From the NCBI RefSeq assembly GCF_048553715.1, contig NZ_JBLZNC010000009.1:1-64000 (forward strand): a stretch of DNA of 64,000 nt, in the 5' to 3' direction. Shown here one piece after another: positions 53,597 through 62,482 of this stretch (positions are counted from its first letter, which is position 1; the number at the start of each line of letters is the position of its first letter). The position numbers and the translations under genes were made by a program. Under the pieces are notes generated by a model. It worked only from the letters and a program-made list of their open reading frames with translations. It was not told the origin of the DNA and made no database searches. The DNA comes from Sagittula sp048553715 (GTDB lineage Bacteria; Pseudomonadota; Alphaproteobacteria; Rhodobacterales; Rhodobacteraceae).

Positions 53597-54736
53597 TCAT
53601 TGGCTCCGTTGCTGGGGTTGGGACAGGTCTACGAGGCAATCCATCGCGATGGCCGCGACCAGTGCCAGCGCCACGGTGGGCAAAGCCCCCAACAGGATCA
53701 GGTCCGTGGCCGTCTGGTTCAGCCCCTGGAACACAAAGCTGCCAAAGCCGCCGCCGCCGATTAGCCCCGCGATCACGGCAAGGCCGATGTTCTGGACCAT
53801 CACGATGCGCAACCCCGTCAGCAGCACGGGCAGGCCCAGCGGGATCTCGACCTGCCACAGGCGTTGGAGGGGCGACAGGCCCATCCCGCGCGCGGCCTGC
53901 GCCGTGGCGGGGGGCACGGCATCCAGACCCGCAACCGTATTGCCCACGACCGGCAAAAGCGAATACAGGATCAAAGCAATAAAGGCAGGCGCAAACCCGA
54001 TCCCGGCAATCCCGATCTCACGCGCGCCGGGCACGCTTGCCGCCACCCACGCCAGAAGCGGGATCATGATTCCGAACATGGCAAGCGACGGGATGGTTTG
54101 CAGAAAGCTCAGAACCGGCAGCATGGCGCGTCGCAGCGCCTCCCTCCGGTGACACCAAAGCCCCAAGGGAAAGCCGATCAGCGCCGCAACCGCCAATGAC
54201 CCGAACGCAAGCTGGACATGGCGGATAAACGCGGTGGCAAAGGGGCGCTGGCGGGACATGTATTCCTGCGAGATCGACAGATCCGCCAAGGCTCCGGACC
54301 ATAAAATGCCTGCCAATACACCCACCGCGAGGGTCAAAAGCCCCAGCCGCAAAACCGCACCGGGCCGCAACTGGGTCAGCGCATCGGCCATCAGCAGCGC
54401 ATAGATCGCAAACAGACACCAAAATCCGGCAGCAGGCGAGACGCGCGCATATTGCCCTGCCCCGTCCAGCGCCGACACAGCTCCCTGCGACAGCGCCCAG
54501 ATCAAACAGGACAAACCCACAGCGCCCCCCAGCAGCCGCACCCAAGGCCACCGCTGCGAAAGCCCCGCAAGCAGCCCCAGACACAGCCCTGCAAACGGCA
54601 GCCACAGGCCCAAGTCCCATAGCCGCATCCCATCGCCCGCAACAATGCGGTTGGCCGCAAGCGTCAAAAAGGGCGCGGCCAAAGCGGCCGCACCCGTCAG
54701 GGCAAACAACAGCCCCGGCGGGGAAATCCCCCGCAC
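53597..54736 (-). CDS. yehY: YehY-like osmoprotectant ABC permease
   Basis: A 379-residue permease from GTG 54736. The first about 150 residues add four hydrophobic helices before the core permease domain, as in YehY of about 385 residues. The core has LSFLQTIPSLAMFGIMIPLLAW, LLPVVGNTVAGLDAVPP and QAARGMGLSPLQRL. It begins four bases after the binding-protein stop. Confidence 0.87.
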   Translation of the reverse strand: MRGISPPGLLFALTGAAALAAPFLTLAANRIVAGDGMRLWDLGLWLPFAGLCLGLLAGLSQRWPWVRLLGGAVGLSCLIWALSQGAVSALDGAGQYARVSPAAGFWCLFAIYALLMADALTQLRPGAVLRLGLLTLAVGVLAGILWSGALADLSISQEYMSRQRPFATAFIRHVQLAFGSLAVAALIGFPLGLWCHRREALRRAMLPVLSFLQTIPSLAMFGIMIPLLAWVAASVPGAREIGIAGIGFAPAFIALILYSLLPVVGNTVAGLDAVPPATAQAARGMGLSPLQRLWQVEIPLGLPVLLTGLRIVMVQNIGLAVIAGLIGGGGFGSFVFQGLNQTATDLILLGALPTVALALVAAIAMDCLVDLSQPQQRSQ

Positions 54737-54740
54737 GCGC

Positions 54741-55640
54741 TTAGTCCAGAACGCCAGTTTGCGTCAGGTAGTCACGGGCCACCGCCTCGGCAGGTTCCCC
54801 GCCAACCTGAATGCGCCCGTTGAGCTGCTGAAGCGTCTCCAGCGTCAGCGCGCCAAAAATCGGGTTCAGAACCTCGGCGATTTGCGGATATTCCTCCAGC
54901 ACCGCGCTTCGCACTGTGGGCGCGGGCTCGTAGACGGGCTGGACGCCCTGATCGTCAGCCATGACCACCAGACCCGTCGCGCCCACGCCGCCGTCTGTGC
55001 CATAGACCATCGCCGCATTCACGCCAGAGGTGCCCCGCGCCGCCGCCTGAATGGTCGCTGCGGTATCGCCGCCGGACAGGATCACGGTCTGGTCTTGATC
55101 CAGTGCAAACCCATAGGTGTCCTGCATTGCAGGCAAAACGGCGGGAGAGGAGACAAATTCCGTCGACGCCGCCAGTTTGACGTCCCCGCCCCCGGCAACC
55201 CATGCGCCGAAATCGCTCATCGTGGACAGATCGTTGTCTTCGGCCACGGGGCCGGTGACCGCGATGGCCCATGTGTTGTTGGCGGGCGCACTGTCCAGCC
55301 AGATCACGTCCTGTGCGGCATCCAGTTCCGCGGCGCGCGCATGGGCGGCCTCCGCATCTTTCCAGACATCGCTGTCCGCCTCATTGTGAAAGAACGCGGC
55401 GTTTCCGGTGTATTCGGGATAGATGTCGATCTGACCGGCAAGAATAGCCTCGCGCACAACCTGTGTGCCGCCCAACTGCAAACGACGTTCCACCGGCAGG
55501 CCCGCATCTTCAAGCGCGAGCGCGATCATATTGCCAAGCAGGCCGCCCTCTGTGTCGATCTTGGACGACACGACAATATCGGCGCTGGCCGCTTGGGCGC
55601 CAAAGATCACCGTCGCTGCAATCAAGGATTTGTTAAGCAT
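54741..55640 (-). CDS. yehZ: YehZ/OsmF-like osmoprotectant-binding protein
   Basis: A 299-residue periplasmic protein with a signal peptide (cleavage near ASA-DIVVSS). It carries the OpuBC family marks SSKIDTEGGLLGNMIALALE, DIYPEYTGN and LGGTQVVREAI. ATG 55640 has GGAGCC about eight bases upstream. It heads a four-gene operon in the order Z-Y-X-W with lengths close to the E. coli Yeh system. The ligand is likely glycine betaine or a related osmolyte. About 270 bases separate it from the divergent amino-acid ABC genes. Confidence 0.88.
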   Translation of the reverse strand: MLNKSLIAATVIFGAQAASADIVVSSKIDTEGGLLGNMIALALEDAGLPVERRLQLGGTQVVREAILAGQIDIYPEYTGNAAFFHNEADSDVWKDAEAAHARAAELDAAQDVIWLDSAPANNTWAIAVTGPVAEDNDLSTMSDFGAWVAGGGDVKLAASTEFVSSPAVLPAMQDTYGFALDQDQTVILSGGDTAATIQAAARGTSGVNAAMVYGTDGGVGATGLVVMADDQGVQPVYEPAPTVRSAVLEEYPQIAEVLNPIFGALTLETLQQLNGRIQVGGEPAEAVARDYLTQTGVLD

Positions 55641-55911
55641 TAAAAGGCTCCCGCCGGAAAGATTGGTCGGACCGTAACGGTCCGCGTCAGACCCAAAGAG
55701 TAGATTGCGCGCCCTGCCCGCCAAGCTTTGATACGAAAATTTCGCAATAAACCTGGGCAAACCACAGCTTTGTTCGTCGCGCACATTCATGCAAAGAACA
55801 TCTTTCCAACAGCGCCAAGGATGATAAACGCGCGGTCTTATTCGCGGCGCTTCGGTTGATTGCCGCACCTTTGGGGCCATCTCTTTGGCCAACGAACTGA
55901 AAGGCTCTGTC

Positions 55912-56655
55912 ATGAACCGTATTCTTGCTGCCGCGCTTGCGGCCACATTGGGCACCGCTGCCTCTGCTGAAACCCTGACTGTCGGCATGTCCGGCGGCTA
56001 TTTCCCGTTCACCTTCGTCAAGCAAGACGTGCTGCAGGGCTTTGAGGTGGATGTGATGAACGCCGTGGGCGAAGAAGCCGGGCTCGACATCGAATTTGAA
56101 ACCATGTCGTTTTCCGGTCTGATCGGCGCATTGGACGCAGGTCGCATCGACACGGTGGCCAACCAGATCACCATCACGCCGGAACGCGAGGCGCGCTTTG
56201 CCTTTTCGCAGCCCTATGTCTTTGACGGGGCGCAGGTTGTTGTCCGTGATGGCAATGACAGCATTGGCGGGGTCGAGGATCTCAAAGGGCGCACCGTGGC
56301 CGTCAACCTCGGCTCGAACTTCGAGCAGCTTCTCAACGATCTGCCCTATGCCGATGAAATCGACATCAAAACCTATGAAAGCAACATCGCGCAGGACACC
56401 GCACTGGGCCGCGTGGATGCCTTTGTGATGGACCGCGTGTCCTCGGCGCAGCTGATCGCTGAAAGCCCGCTGCCGCTTGCGCTGGCCGGTGCGCCGTTCT
56501 CGGAAATCCGCAACGCCCTGCCGTTCCGCGACACCGACGAAGGCCGCGCCCTGCGTGACAAGGTCGATGCCGCGCTGACCACGCTGAAAGACGACGGAAC
56601 ACTGGCCGAGATTTCGGACAAGTGGTTCGGCACCGACATCACATCGGCGGAGTGA
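55912..56655 (+). CDS. Polar amino-acid ABC binding protein
   Basis: A 247-residue family-3 binding protein with a signal peptide (ALAATLGTAASA-ETLTVG). It shows the typical GGYFPFTFVKQDVLQGFEVDV block, GRIDTVANQITITPERE and a C-terminal AEISDKWFGTDITSAE. ATG 55912 follows AAAGG seven bases upstream. It heads a three-gene importer for polar amino acids or similar compounds; the exact ligand is unknown. Confidence 0.9.
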   Translation: MNRILAAALAATLGTAASAETLTVGMSGGYFPFTFVKQDVLQGFEVDVMNAVGEEAGLDIEFETMSFSGLIGALDAGRIDTVANQITITPEREARFAFSQPYVFDGAQVVVRDGNDSIGGVEDLKGRTVAVNLGSNFEQLLNDLPYADEIDIKTYESNIAQDTALGRVDAFVMDRVSSAQLIAESPLPLALAGAPFSEIRNALPFRDTDEGRALRDKVDAALTTLKDDGTLAEISDKWFGTDITSAE

Positions 56656-56659
56656 CGGG

Positions 56660-57334
56660 ATGCGGGGACTCGACCTCGACTATATGCTGGGGCTGTTCCC
56701 CGTCATCTTTGGCTACGTGCCGCTGACGCTGGCCATGGCGGCTGCGGGGATGGTGTTCGCACTGATCCTCGCGTCGCTGATGGCGGTCGAACGGGTGTTC
56801 CGTGTGGCGTGGCTGGACTGGCTGGTGGTGCTGTTCATCAGCTTTTTCCGCGGCACGCCGCTGCTGGTCCAGTTGTTTCTGTTCTACTACGGGCTGCCAC
56901 AGGTTTTGTCGTTCCTGACGCGCATCGACGGGGTGACCGCCGCGGTGATGGGGCTGACGCTGCATTTCGCGGCCTACATGGCCGAAACCATCCGCGCGGC
57001 GATCACGGGTGTTGACCGCAGCCAATGGGAAGCTGCGCAGTCCATCGGCATGACGCAGACCCAGATGATGCGCCGCGTGATCCTGCCACAGGCCGCGCGG
57101 GTCGCAGCGCCCACGCTGGTGAACTACTTTATCGACATGATCAAAGGCACCTCGCTGGCCTTCACTCTTGGCGTGACCGAGATGATGGGCGCAGCTCAGA
57201 AAGAGGCCGCCGGCAGCTTTTTGTATTTCGAGGCGTTCCTTGTGGTGGCCATCATTTACTGGGTCATGGTCGAATGTCTGAGCCAAGCACAAAAGCAGTT
57301 GGAAACCCGTTTGAACAAGGCATACGCAAGATGA
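56660..57334 (+). CDS. Polar amino-acid ABC permease
   Basis: A 224-residue permease of the HisMQ type with five helices. It shows FFRGTPLLVQLFLFYYGLPQ, HFAAYMAETIRAAITGVDR and SQWEAAQSIGMTQTQMMRRVILPQA, the EAA loop. A single permease gene suggests a homodimeric channel. Its stop overlaps the ATPase start by four bases. Confidence 0.92.
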   Translation: MRGLDLDYMLGLFPVIFGYVPLTLAMAAAGMVFALILASLMAVERVFRVAWLDWLVVLFISFFRGTPLLVQLFLFYYGLPQVLSFLTRIDGVTAAVMGLTLHFAAYMAETIRAAITGVDRSQWEAAQSIGMTQTQMMRRVILPQAARVAAPTLVNYFIDMIKGTSLAFTLGVTEMMGAAQKEAAGSFLYFEAFLVVAIIYWVMVECLSQAQKQLETRLNKAYAR

Positions 57335-58065
57335 TCCGCATCGAAGGTCTGACAAAGCGTTTCGGGGATACGACCGTTCTGGACGGCATCGATCTTGACA
57401 TTCAAGACGGCGAACGGGTGGTGATTATCGGCCCCTCCGGCACCGGCAAATCCACGCTGTTGCGGTGCCTGAATTTTCTCGACACGCCCGACGCGGGGCG
57501 CATCACCGTGGGCGGCATCAGCGTCGATGCCAAAACCGCGCGCCGTGACCAGATCCTCAGCCTGCGCCGCGCGACGGCCTTTGTGTTCCAGAACTACGGG
57601 CTGTTTGCCAATCGCACCGCGTTGGAGAATATCTCAGAGGCGTTGATCACCGTGCAAAAACGCCCCCGCGAGGAAGCATTCGACCGCGCCCGCGCTATTC
57701 TGGCGGAAACGGGACTGGCGGATAAGGCTGACAGCTATCCTGCGGCGCTGTCCGGTGGACAGCAGCAACGGGTGGGAATCGGTCGCGCCATGGCGATCGG
57801 GGCAGAGCTTATGCTGTTTGACGAGCCGACCTCTGCGCTTGATCCGGAATGGGTGGGCGAGGTGCTGGACCTCATGCGGTCCGTGGCCGAGCAGCGCCAG
57901 ACCATGCTGATCGTCACGCACGAGATGCGCTTTGCCCGCGAGATTGCGGATCGGGTGATCTTTATGGAAGGTGGGCGCATCGTCGAACAGGCCCCGCCCG
58001 ATCAGCTGTTCGACGCGCCGAAAGATCCGCGGCTGCAGCAATTCCTGCGCCGCGTATCCGGCTGA
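57331..58065 (+). CDS. Polar amino-acid ABC ATPase
   Basis: A 244-residue ATPase of the GlnQ/HisP type. The Walker A is GPSGTGKST, the Q-loop lies in FVFQNYGLF, the signature is LSGGQQQR and the Walker B is LMLFDEPTSALD. ATG 57331 was chosen because it overlaps the permease stop and starts the conserved MIRIEGLTKRFG; an earlier in-frame start would extend into the permease gene. Confidence 0.93.
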   Translation: MIRIEGLTKRFGDTTVLDGIDLDIQDGERVVIIGPSGTGKSTLLRCLNFLDTPDAGRITVGGISVDAKTARRDQILSLRRATAFVFQNYGLFANRTALENISEALITVQKRPREEAFDRARAILAETGLADKADSYPAALSGGQQQRVGIGRAMAIGAELMLFDEPTSALDPEWVGEVLDLMRSVAEQRQTMLIVTHEMRFAREIADRVIFMEGGRIVEQAPPDQLFDAPKDPRLQQFLRRVSG

Positions 58066-58071
58066 TTTCGC

Positions 58072-58986
58072 TTATGCCGAAGCAAGCGTGCGCAACTGAT
58101 CGACGATAGAGGCCACAACCGCACGATCCTCGGACGCCGAGGCCACATGCGGTGTTACAAAGATCTGCGGATGCGACCAGAAGGCGTGGCCTGCAGGCAA
58201 GGGTTCAGTGTCGAACACATCAAGCGAGGCACCGGACAGATGGCCGCTGTCCAGCGCTGCGATCAAATCCTGCTCGACCAGATGTCCGCCGCGCCCGATG
58301 TGGATCAGCGCCGCGCCTTTGGGCAGCTTGGCGAAGGTGTCAGCGTTCAGAATGCCCTCTGTCTGCGGGGTCAGGGGCAGCACGTTGATCAGGATATCGC
58401 TGCGCGCCAGAAAGTGATCCAGACCGCCGTCTGTAAACGCCTCTACCCCGTCTTCAAGCGGCTCTGGCAGGCGTCGGGAATAGCCCGCCACGTCATAGCC
58501 AAGCGTCACCAGCGAGCGTGCCACCTCGCGTCCCATCAGGCCAAAGCCCATCACGCCCACGCGTTTTGACGCGGGCGACATGCGATGGTTGCGCGGGTTC
58601 CAGGCCTGTTGCGCCTGATCGTCCAGATATTGTCCCATGCGCCGGTGATGCCAGACCACGTGGAAGGCCGCGAAACCGGCCATCTGCAGGGCTTGGTCCG
58701 GATCTTCGACGCGGTAGACCGGCACATGATCGGGCCGTGACGGGCAGGCCATGATCGCATCCGTCCCCGCCCCGGCGGAGAAAATCGCACGCAGGTTGGG
58801 ATAGGGCGCAAAAGTGTCGTCGTCCGGCACGAAGGTGAACACAAAGGACACCGCCGCCGGATCTGTGACCTCTTCGGGGCGCAGCAGGACCAGATCGGGG
58901 GCCAGCTCGGCGAATGCATCACCGTAATAGCCCAGCAAATCCACCGTGGCGCATGTGGCCACCCCCGTCAGCGCCTGTTCGGTCAT
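58072..58986 (-). CDS. ghrA: GhrA-like glyoxylate/hydroxypyruvate reductase
   Basis: A 304-residue D-2-hydroxyacid dehydrogenase. The nucleotide-binding fold has VGVMGFGLMGREVARSLV. The catalytic Arg and Glu lie in IHIGRGGHLVEQD and SGASLDVFDTEPL, and the His in FVTPHVAS. The pattern fits GhrA, which reduces glyoxylate or hydroxypyruvate with NAD(P)H. ATG 58986 overlaps the stop of the ATPase gene, so it belongs to the third peptide-type importer operon. That link may mean the imported compound yields a 2-keto acid (inference). Confidence 0.85.
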   Translation of the reverse strand: MTEQALTGVATCATVDLLGYYGDAFAELAPDLVLLRPEEVTDPAAVSFVFTFVPDDDTFAPYPNLRAIFSAGAGTDAIMACPSRPDHVPVYRVEDPDQALQMAGFAAFHVVWHHRRMGQYLDDQAQQAWNPRNHRMSPASKRVGVMGFGLMGREVARSLVTLGYDVAGYSRRLPEPLEDGVEAFTDGGLDHFLARSDILINVLPLTPQTEGILNADTFAKLPKGAALIHIGRGGHLVEQDLIAALDSGHLSGASLDVFDTEPLPAGHAFWSHPQIFVTPHVASASEDRAVVASIVDQLRTLASA

Positions 58987-60599
58987 GCCCGCTCCCTTTG
59001 TGCATCGGTCCATTGGCCGCCCGGTACAGCCGCCAACAGGTCGCGTGTATAGGCTTCTTTCGGCGCAAGGAAGATGTCGCGCACGGGACCGATCTCGATC
59101 AAGCGCCCCTTTTGCATCACCGCAATCCGGTCGCACAGCTGCGCCGCGACGCGCAAGTCATGGGTGATGAACAGGATCGACAGGTTCATACGGTCGCGCA
59201 GGTCCCGCAGAAGATCCAAGACCTGCGCCTGAATGGACACGTCCAGCGCGCTCACCGCCTCGTCCGCGACGATCAGTTCGGGGTCCATGGCCAGCGCCCG
59301 AGCGATCCCGATGCGCTGACGTTGACCGCCCGAAAACTCATGCGGGAAACGCTCGGCCGCATCCGCGCCAAGGCCCACAATCTCCAGCAACTCACGCGCC
59401 CGCGCCTGTGCCTGCGCGCGCGCCACACCTTTGGCAATCGGCCCATCGGTGAGCGCGCCCATGATCCGCTGGCGCGGGTTGAGCGAGGCATAGGGGTCTT
59501 GGAACACCATCTGCACCTTATGACGCTGGCGTCGCAGCTCTTCTTCGTCCAGGGCCGCAAGATCGGTGCCGCCGACGCGGACCTCGCCACTGTCGGGGGT
59601 GACCAGCCGGACAACGGTCCGCCCCAGCGTCGATTTCCCCGACCCGCTTTCGCCCACAAGCCCGACAACCTCGCCGCGCCCCACGGTCAGGGACACATCA
59701 TCGACCGCGTGCACCTCGCGCACGGGGCGGAACAGTCCACCGCCGGTGCGATAGGTCTTGCGCAGGTGGCGGATCTCCAGCGCTGCATCTGACGCGGGAC
59801 TGCGTGCAGGCGGCAGGGCGTCCGACGGGATCGCATCCAGCAATTTGCGCGTATATGCGTGCTGGGGATGGTCCAGGACCGCAGAGGCCGCGCCGCGTTC
59901 CACCACCTTTCCGTGGCGCATCACGATGACCTCATCGGCGATTTCCGCGACCACGCCGAAATCATGGGTAATGAACATCACCGCCATGCCGCGGCGGTCA
60001 CGCAGATCAAGGATCAGCCGCAGAATTTGCGCCTGCGTGGTCACATCCAGCGCGGTCGTAGGTTCATCCGCGATCAGAACCGCCGGTTCCAGCGCCAGCG
60101 CCATAGCGATCATCGCCCGCTGGCGTTGCCCGCCCGACAGCTGGAAGGGAAAGGCGCGGATGATCTTTTCCGGGTCCGGCAGTTGCACCTCGCGGATCAG
60201 CTCCAGCGCCTTTGCGCGCCGCTCTGCCGGGGTGAAACGATTGTGGGCGGCAAAGACCTCCGCGATCTGGTCACCGATCCGCATCAGGGGGTTCAGCGCG
60301 GTCATCGGCTCCTGAAAGATCATGGCGATCTTTTCGCCCCGTAGTGCGCGGCGTTGCGCGTCCGGCAGACGCAGCACATCGGTGCCTTCGAATTTGGCAG
60401 CGCCTGCATGCACACGCACGCCCTGTGGCAAAAGCCCCATCAGCGCATTGGCGGTCATGGATTTTCCCGACCCGCTCTCGCCCACGACGCACAGGATGGT
60501 GCCCGCATCAATGGACAAGGACAGATCATCCACCGCAAAGGGGCGGTCCGCGCCCTGCGGCAGGGCGATCGACAGATGTTCGATGGCCAGCGTGGTCAT
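58983..60599 (-). CDS. Fused two-domain peptide-type ABC ATPase (system 3)
   Basis: A 538-residue protein with two complete ATPase units. The first has GESGSGKSM, LSGGQRQR and VLIADEPTTALD. The second has GESGSGKST, FSGGQRQR and LIVADEAVSALD, where Ala replaces the usual Pro after DE. This is a natural DppD-DppF fusion, also seen in YejF and GsiA. ATG 60599 overlaps the permease stop; a longer frame upstream is not used. It powers system 3. Confidence 0.92.
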   Translation of the reverse strand: MTTLAIEHLSIALPQGADRPFAVDDLSLSIDAGTILCVVGESGSGKSMTANALMGLLPQGVRVHAGAAKFEGTDVLRLPDAQRRALRGEKIAMIFQEPMTALNPLMRIGDQIAEVFAAHNRFTPAERRAKALELIREVQLPDPEKIIRAFPFQLSGGQRQRAMIAMALALEPAVLIADEPTTALDVTTQAQILRLILDLRDRRGMAVMFITHDFGVVAEIADEVIVMRHGKVVERGAASAVLDHPQHAYTRKLLDAIPSDALPPARSPASDAALEIRHLRKTYRTGGGLFRPVREVHAVDDVSLTVGRGEVVGLVGESGSGKSTLGRTVVRLVTPDSGEVRVGGTDLAALDEEELRRQRHKVQMVFQDPYASLNPRQRIMGALTDGPIAKGVARAQAQARARELLEIVGLGADAAERFPHEFSGGQRQRIGIARALAMDPELIVADEAVSALDVSIQAQVLDLLRDLRDRMNLSILFITHDLRVAAQLCDRIAVMQKGRLIEIGPVRDIFLAPKEAYTRDLLAAVPGGQWTDAQRERA

Positions 60600-61429
60600 G
60601 AGGTGCCCTTTCGGCTCAGATGCGGGTTCAGCGCGTCGTTCAGGCCCTCGCCAATCAGGTTCAGCGCCAACACAGTCAAAATGATCGCCACGCCGGGGAA
60701 GAAAGACAGCCACCATGCACTGCGGATCACGGTGCGGGCAGATCCGATCATGTAGCCCCAACTCATGGCGTTGGGATCACCCAGCCCCAGAAACGACAGC
60801 GAGCTTTCCAGCAAGATCGCCGTGGCCACCATCAAAGACGCCATCACGATGATCGGTGAGACCGTGTTCGGCAGCACCTGCTGGATCAGGATGCGCCTGC
60901 GTGTCAGACCGGCCAGCCGCGCGGCCTCGACAAATTCGCGTTGGCGCAGGGCCATGACCTCGGCGCGGACCAGACGCGCCACCGGCGGCCATGACACGAT
61001 GGCAATGGCCAGCGTGATCGATCCCAAGGACGGTTCAAAAATCGCGACCAGCACAATGGCCAACGCAAAGTTGGGGATGGTCTGGAAGAATTCGGTAAAG
61101 CGCATAGCCCCCTCATCGACCCACGCGCCGTAAAAGCCCGCCAAGGCCCCCAGCGGCACACCGATCAAAAGCGCGACCAGCGTGGACACCAACCCCACCA
61201 GCAAGGACACGCGCGCGCCATAGGCCAGTTGCGCGGCCACGTTGCGGCCCAGCGTATCTGTGCCAAGCGGCAGACCGTCCATCGTGCCCGGCGTCAAAAA
61301 GGGACGCTGCACCATCTTCCACGGGCCACCGGGAAAAAGCACCGGCGCTAGCAGCGCGATGGCGAGCACCGCCAACAGCAACACCACACCTGCCATCGCG
61401 GCTGGATTTTTGCGAAACCGTTTCCACAT
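60596..61429 (-). CDS. Peptide-type ABC permease, DppC-like (system 3)
   Basis: A 277-residue permease with GTDTLGRNVAAQLAYGARVS and an EAA loop of EFVEAARLAGLTRRR and QVLPNTVSP. It lacks a long N-terminal tail, so it is shorter than the system 2 OppC. It lies three bases after the DppB-like gene and overlaps the ATPase gene. Confidence 0.9.
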   Translation of the reverse strand: MWKRFRKNPAAMAGVVLLLAVLAIALLAPVLFPGGPWKMVQRPFLTPGTMDGLPLGTDTLGRNVAAQLAYGARVSLLVGLVSTLVALLIGVPLGALAGFYGAWVDEGAMRFTEFFQTIPNFALAIVLVAIFEPSLGSITLAIAIVSWPPVARLVRAEVMALRQREFVEAARLAGLTRRRILIQQVLPNTVSPIIVMASLMVATAILLESSLSFLGLGDPNAMSWGYMIGSARTVIRSAWWLSFFPGVAIILTVLALNLIGEGLNDALNPHLSRKGTS

Positions 61430-61432
61430 GGC

Positions 61433-62410
61433 TCAGGCCCTCGAAGCGATGCGTGGATCGACAAGCCGGTAGACGATGTCGGTCACGACGTTGAAAAAGA
61501 TCACCATGGCGGCAGAGACGATGAAAACGCCGAGAATGGTGTTGTAGTCACGGGCCGCGAGGCTTTCGAACATCAGCCGCCCGATCCCCGGCCATGCAAA
61601 CACCGTCTCTGTCAGCACCGCCCCGCCCACAAGCTGCCCCGCCTGCAATCCGGCCAGCGTGACGACCGGCAGAATCGCGTTGCGCAGTATGTGGCGGCGT
61701 CGGATCACGCTGTCGGCCAACCCTTTGGCGCGGGCGGTTTTGACGAAATCCATCTGGCTCACCTCCAGCATGGAGGCGCGGGTCATGCGCATGTAAACGG
61801 CCATGAAAAACAGCCCCAAGGTCACCGCCGGCAGCACCAGATGGCGCGCGATGTCGACCAGTTTGGCAAGGCCCGTGTAATCCGCGCCCACGGTTTGATA
61901 CCCAAAGCCCGGCAGCCATCCCAGCCAGACCGAAAAGACCAGAACCGCCATGAGCGCCGCCCAATAAAGCGGGGTCGCATAAAACAGCAGCGCCAGTGTC
62001 GTCAGGATGCTGTCAGACGGGCGCCCGATGCGCGCCGCCGCCGCCACACCAAAGGAAATCCCCAGCACGAGCGAGATCACAAAGGCGGTCATGGTCAGCA
62101 AAATGGTGGCGGGAAGACGTTCGGCGATCAGCTGCGCGACAGGCGCGCCTTGGCGGAAGGAATATCCCAGATCGAACTGCAGGATGCCCCATACGTATTT
62201 GCCAAGCTGCACGTGGAACGGCTGGTCCAGACCAAAGCGTTCGCGCAGCTGGGCAATGGTTTCCGCGTCGGCGGCGCCTGCTTCCCCCGCCAGCACCAGC
62301 GCGGGGTCGCCGGGTGCGGCGTGCAGCAGCAGAAAGTTCAGGATCGCGATGGCAATCAGGGTCAACGCCGCCTTCGCAAGCCGCGTGGCGATCGTCAGGA
62401 AAACAGTCAT
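61433..62410 (-). CDS. Peptide-type ABC permease, DppB-like (system 3)
   Basis: A 325-residue permease. It shows LLLHAAPGDPALVLAGE, LRERFGLDQPFHVQLGKYVWGI and an EAA loop of DFVKTARAKGLADSV and RHILRNAILPV. ATG 62410 has AAAGGAC upstream. It is the second gene of the system 3 operon, 72 bases after the binding-protein stop. Confidence 0.9.
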   Translation of the reverse strand: MTVFLTIATRLAKAALTLIAIAILNFLLLHAAPGDPALVLAGEAGAADAETIAQLRERFGLDQPFHVQLGKYVWGILQFDLGYSFRQGAPVAQLIAERLPATILLTMTAFVISLVLGISFGVAAAARIGRPSDSILTTLALLFYATPLYWAALMAVLVFSVWLGWLPGFGYQTVGADYTGLAKLVDIARHLVLPAVTLGLFFMAVYMRMTRASMLEVSQMDFVKTARAKGLADSVIRRRHILRNAILPVVTLAGLQAGQLVGGAVLTETVFAWPGIGRLMFESLAARDYNTILGVFIVSAAMVIFFNVVTDIVYRLVDPRIASRA

Positions 62411-62482
62411 GACAGGGTCCTTTGGCAGGGTCGCAGGCGTGAGACAGAGCCCCTCACGCCTGCAACCGGCAGTCTTGCCCGC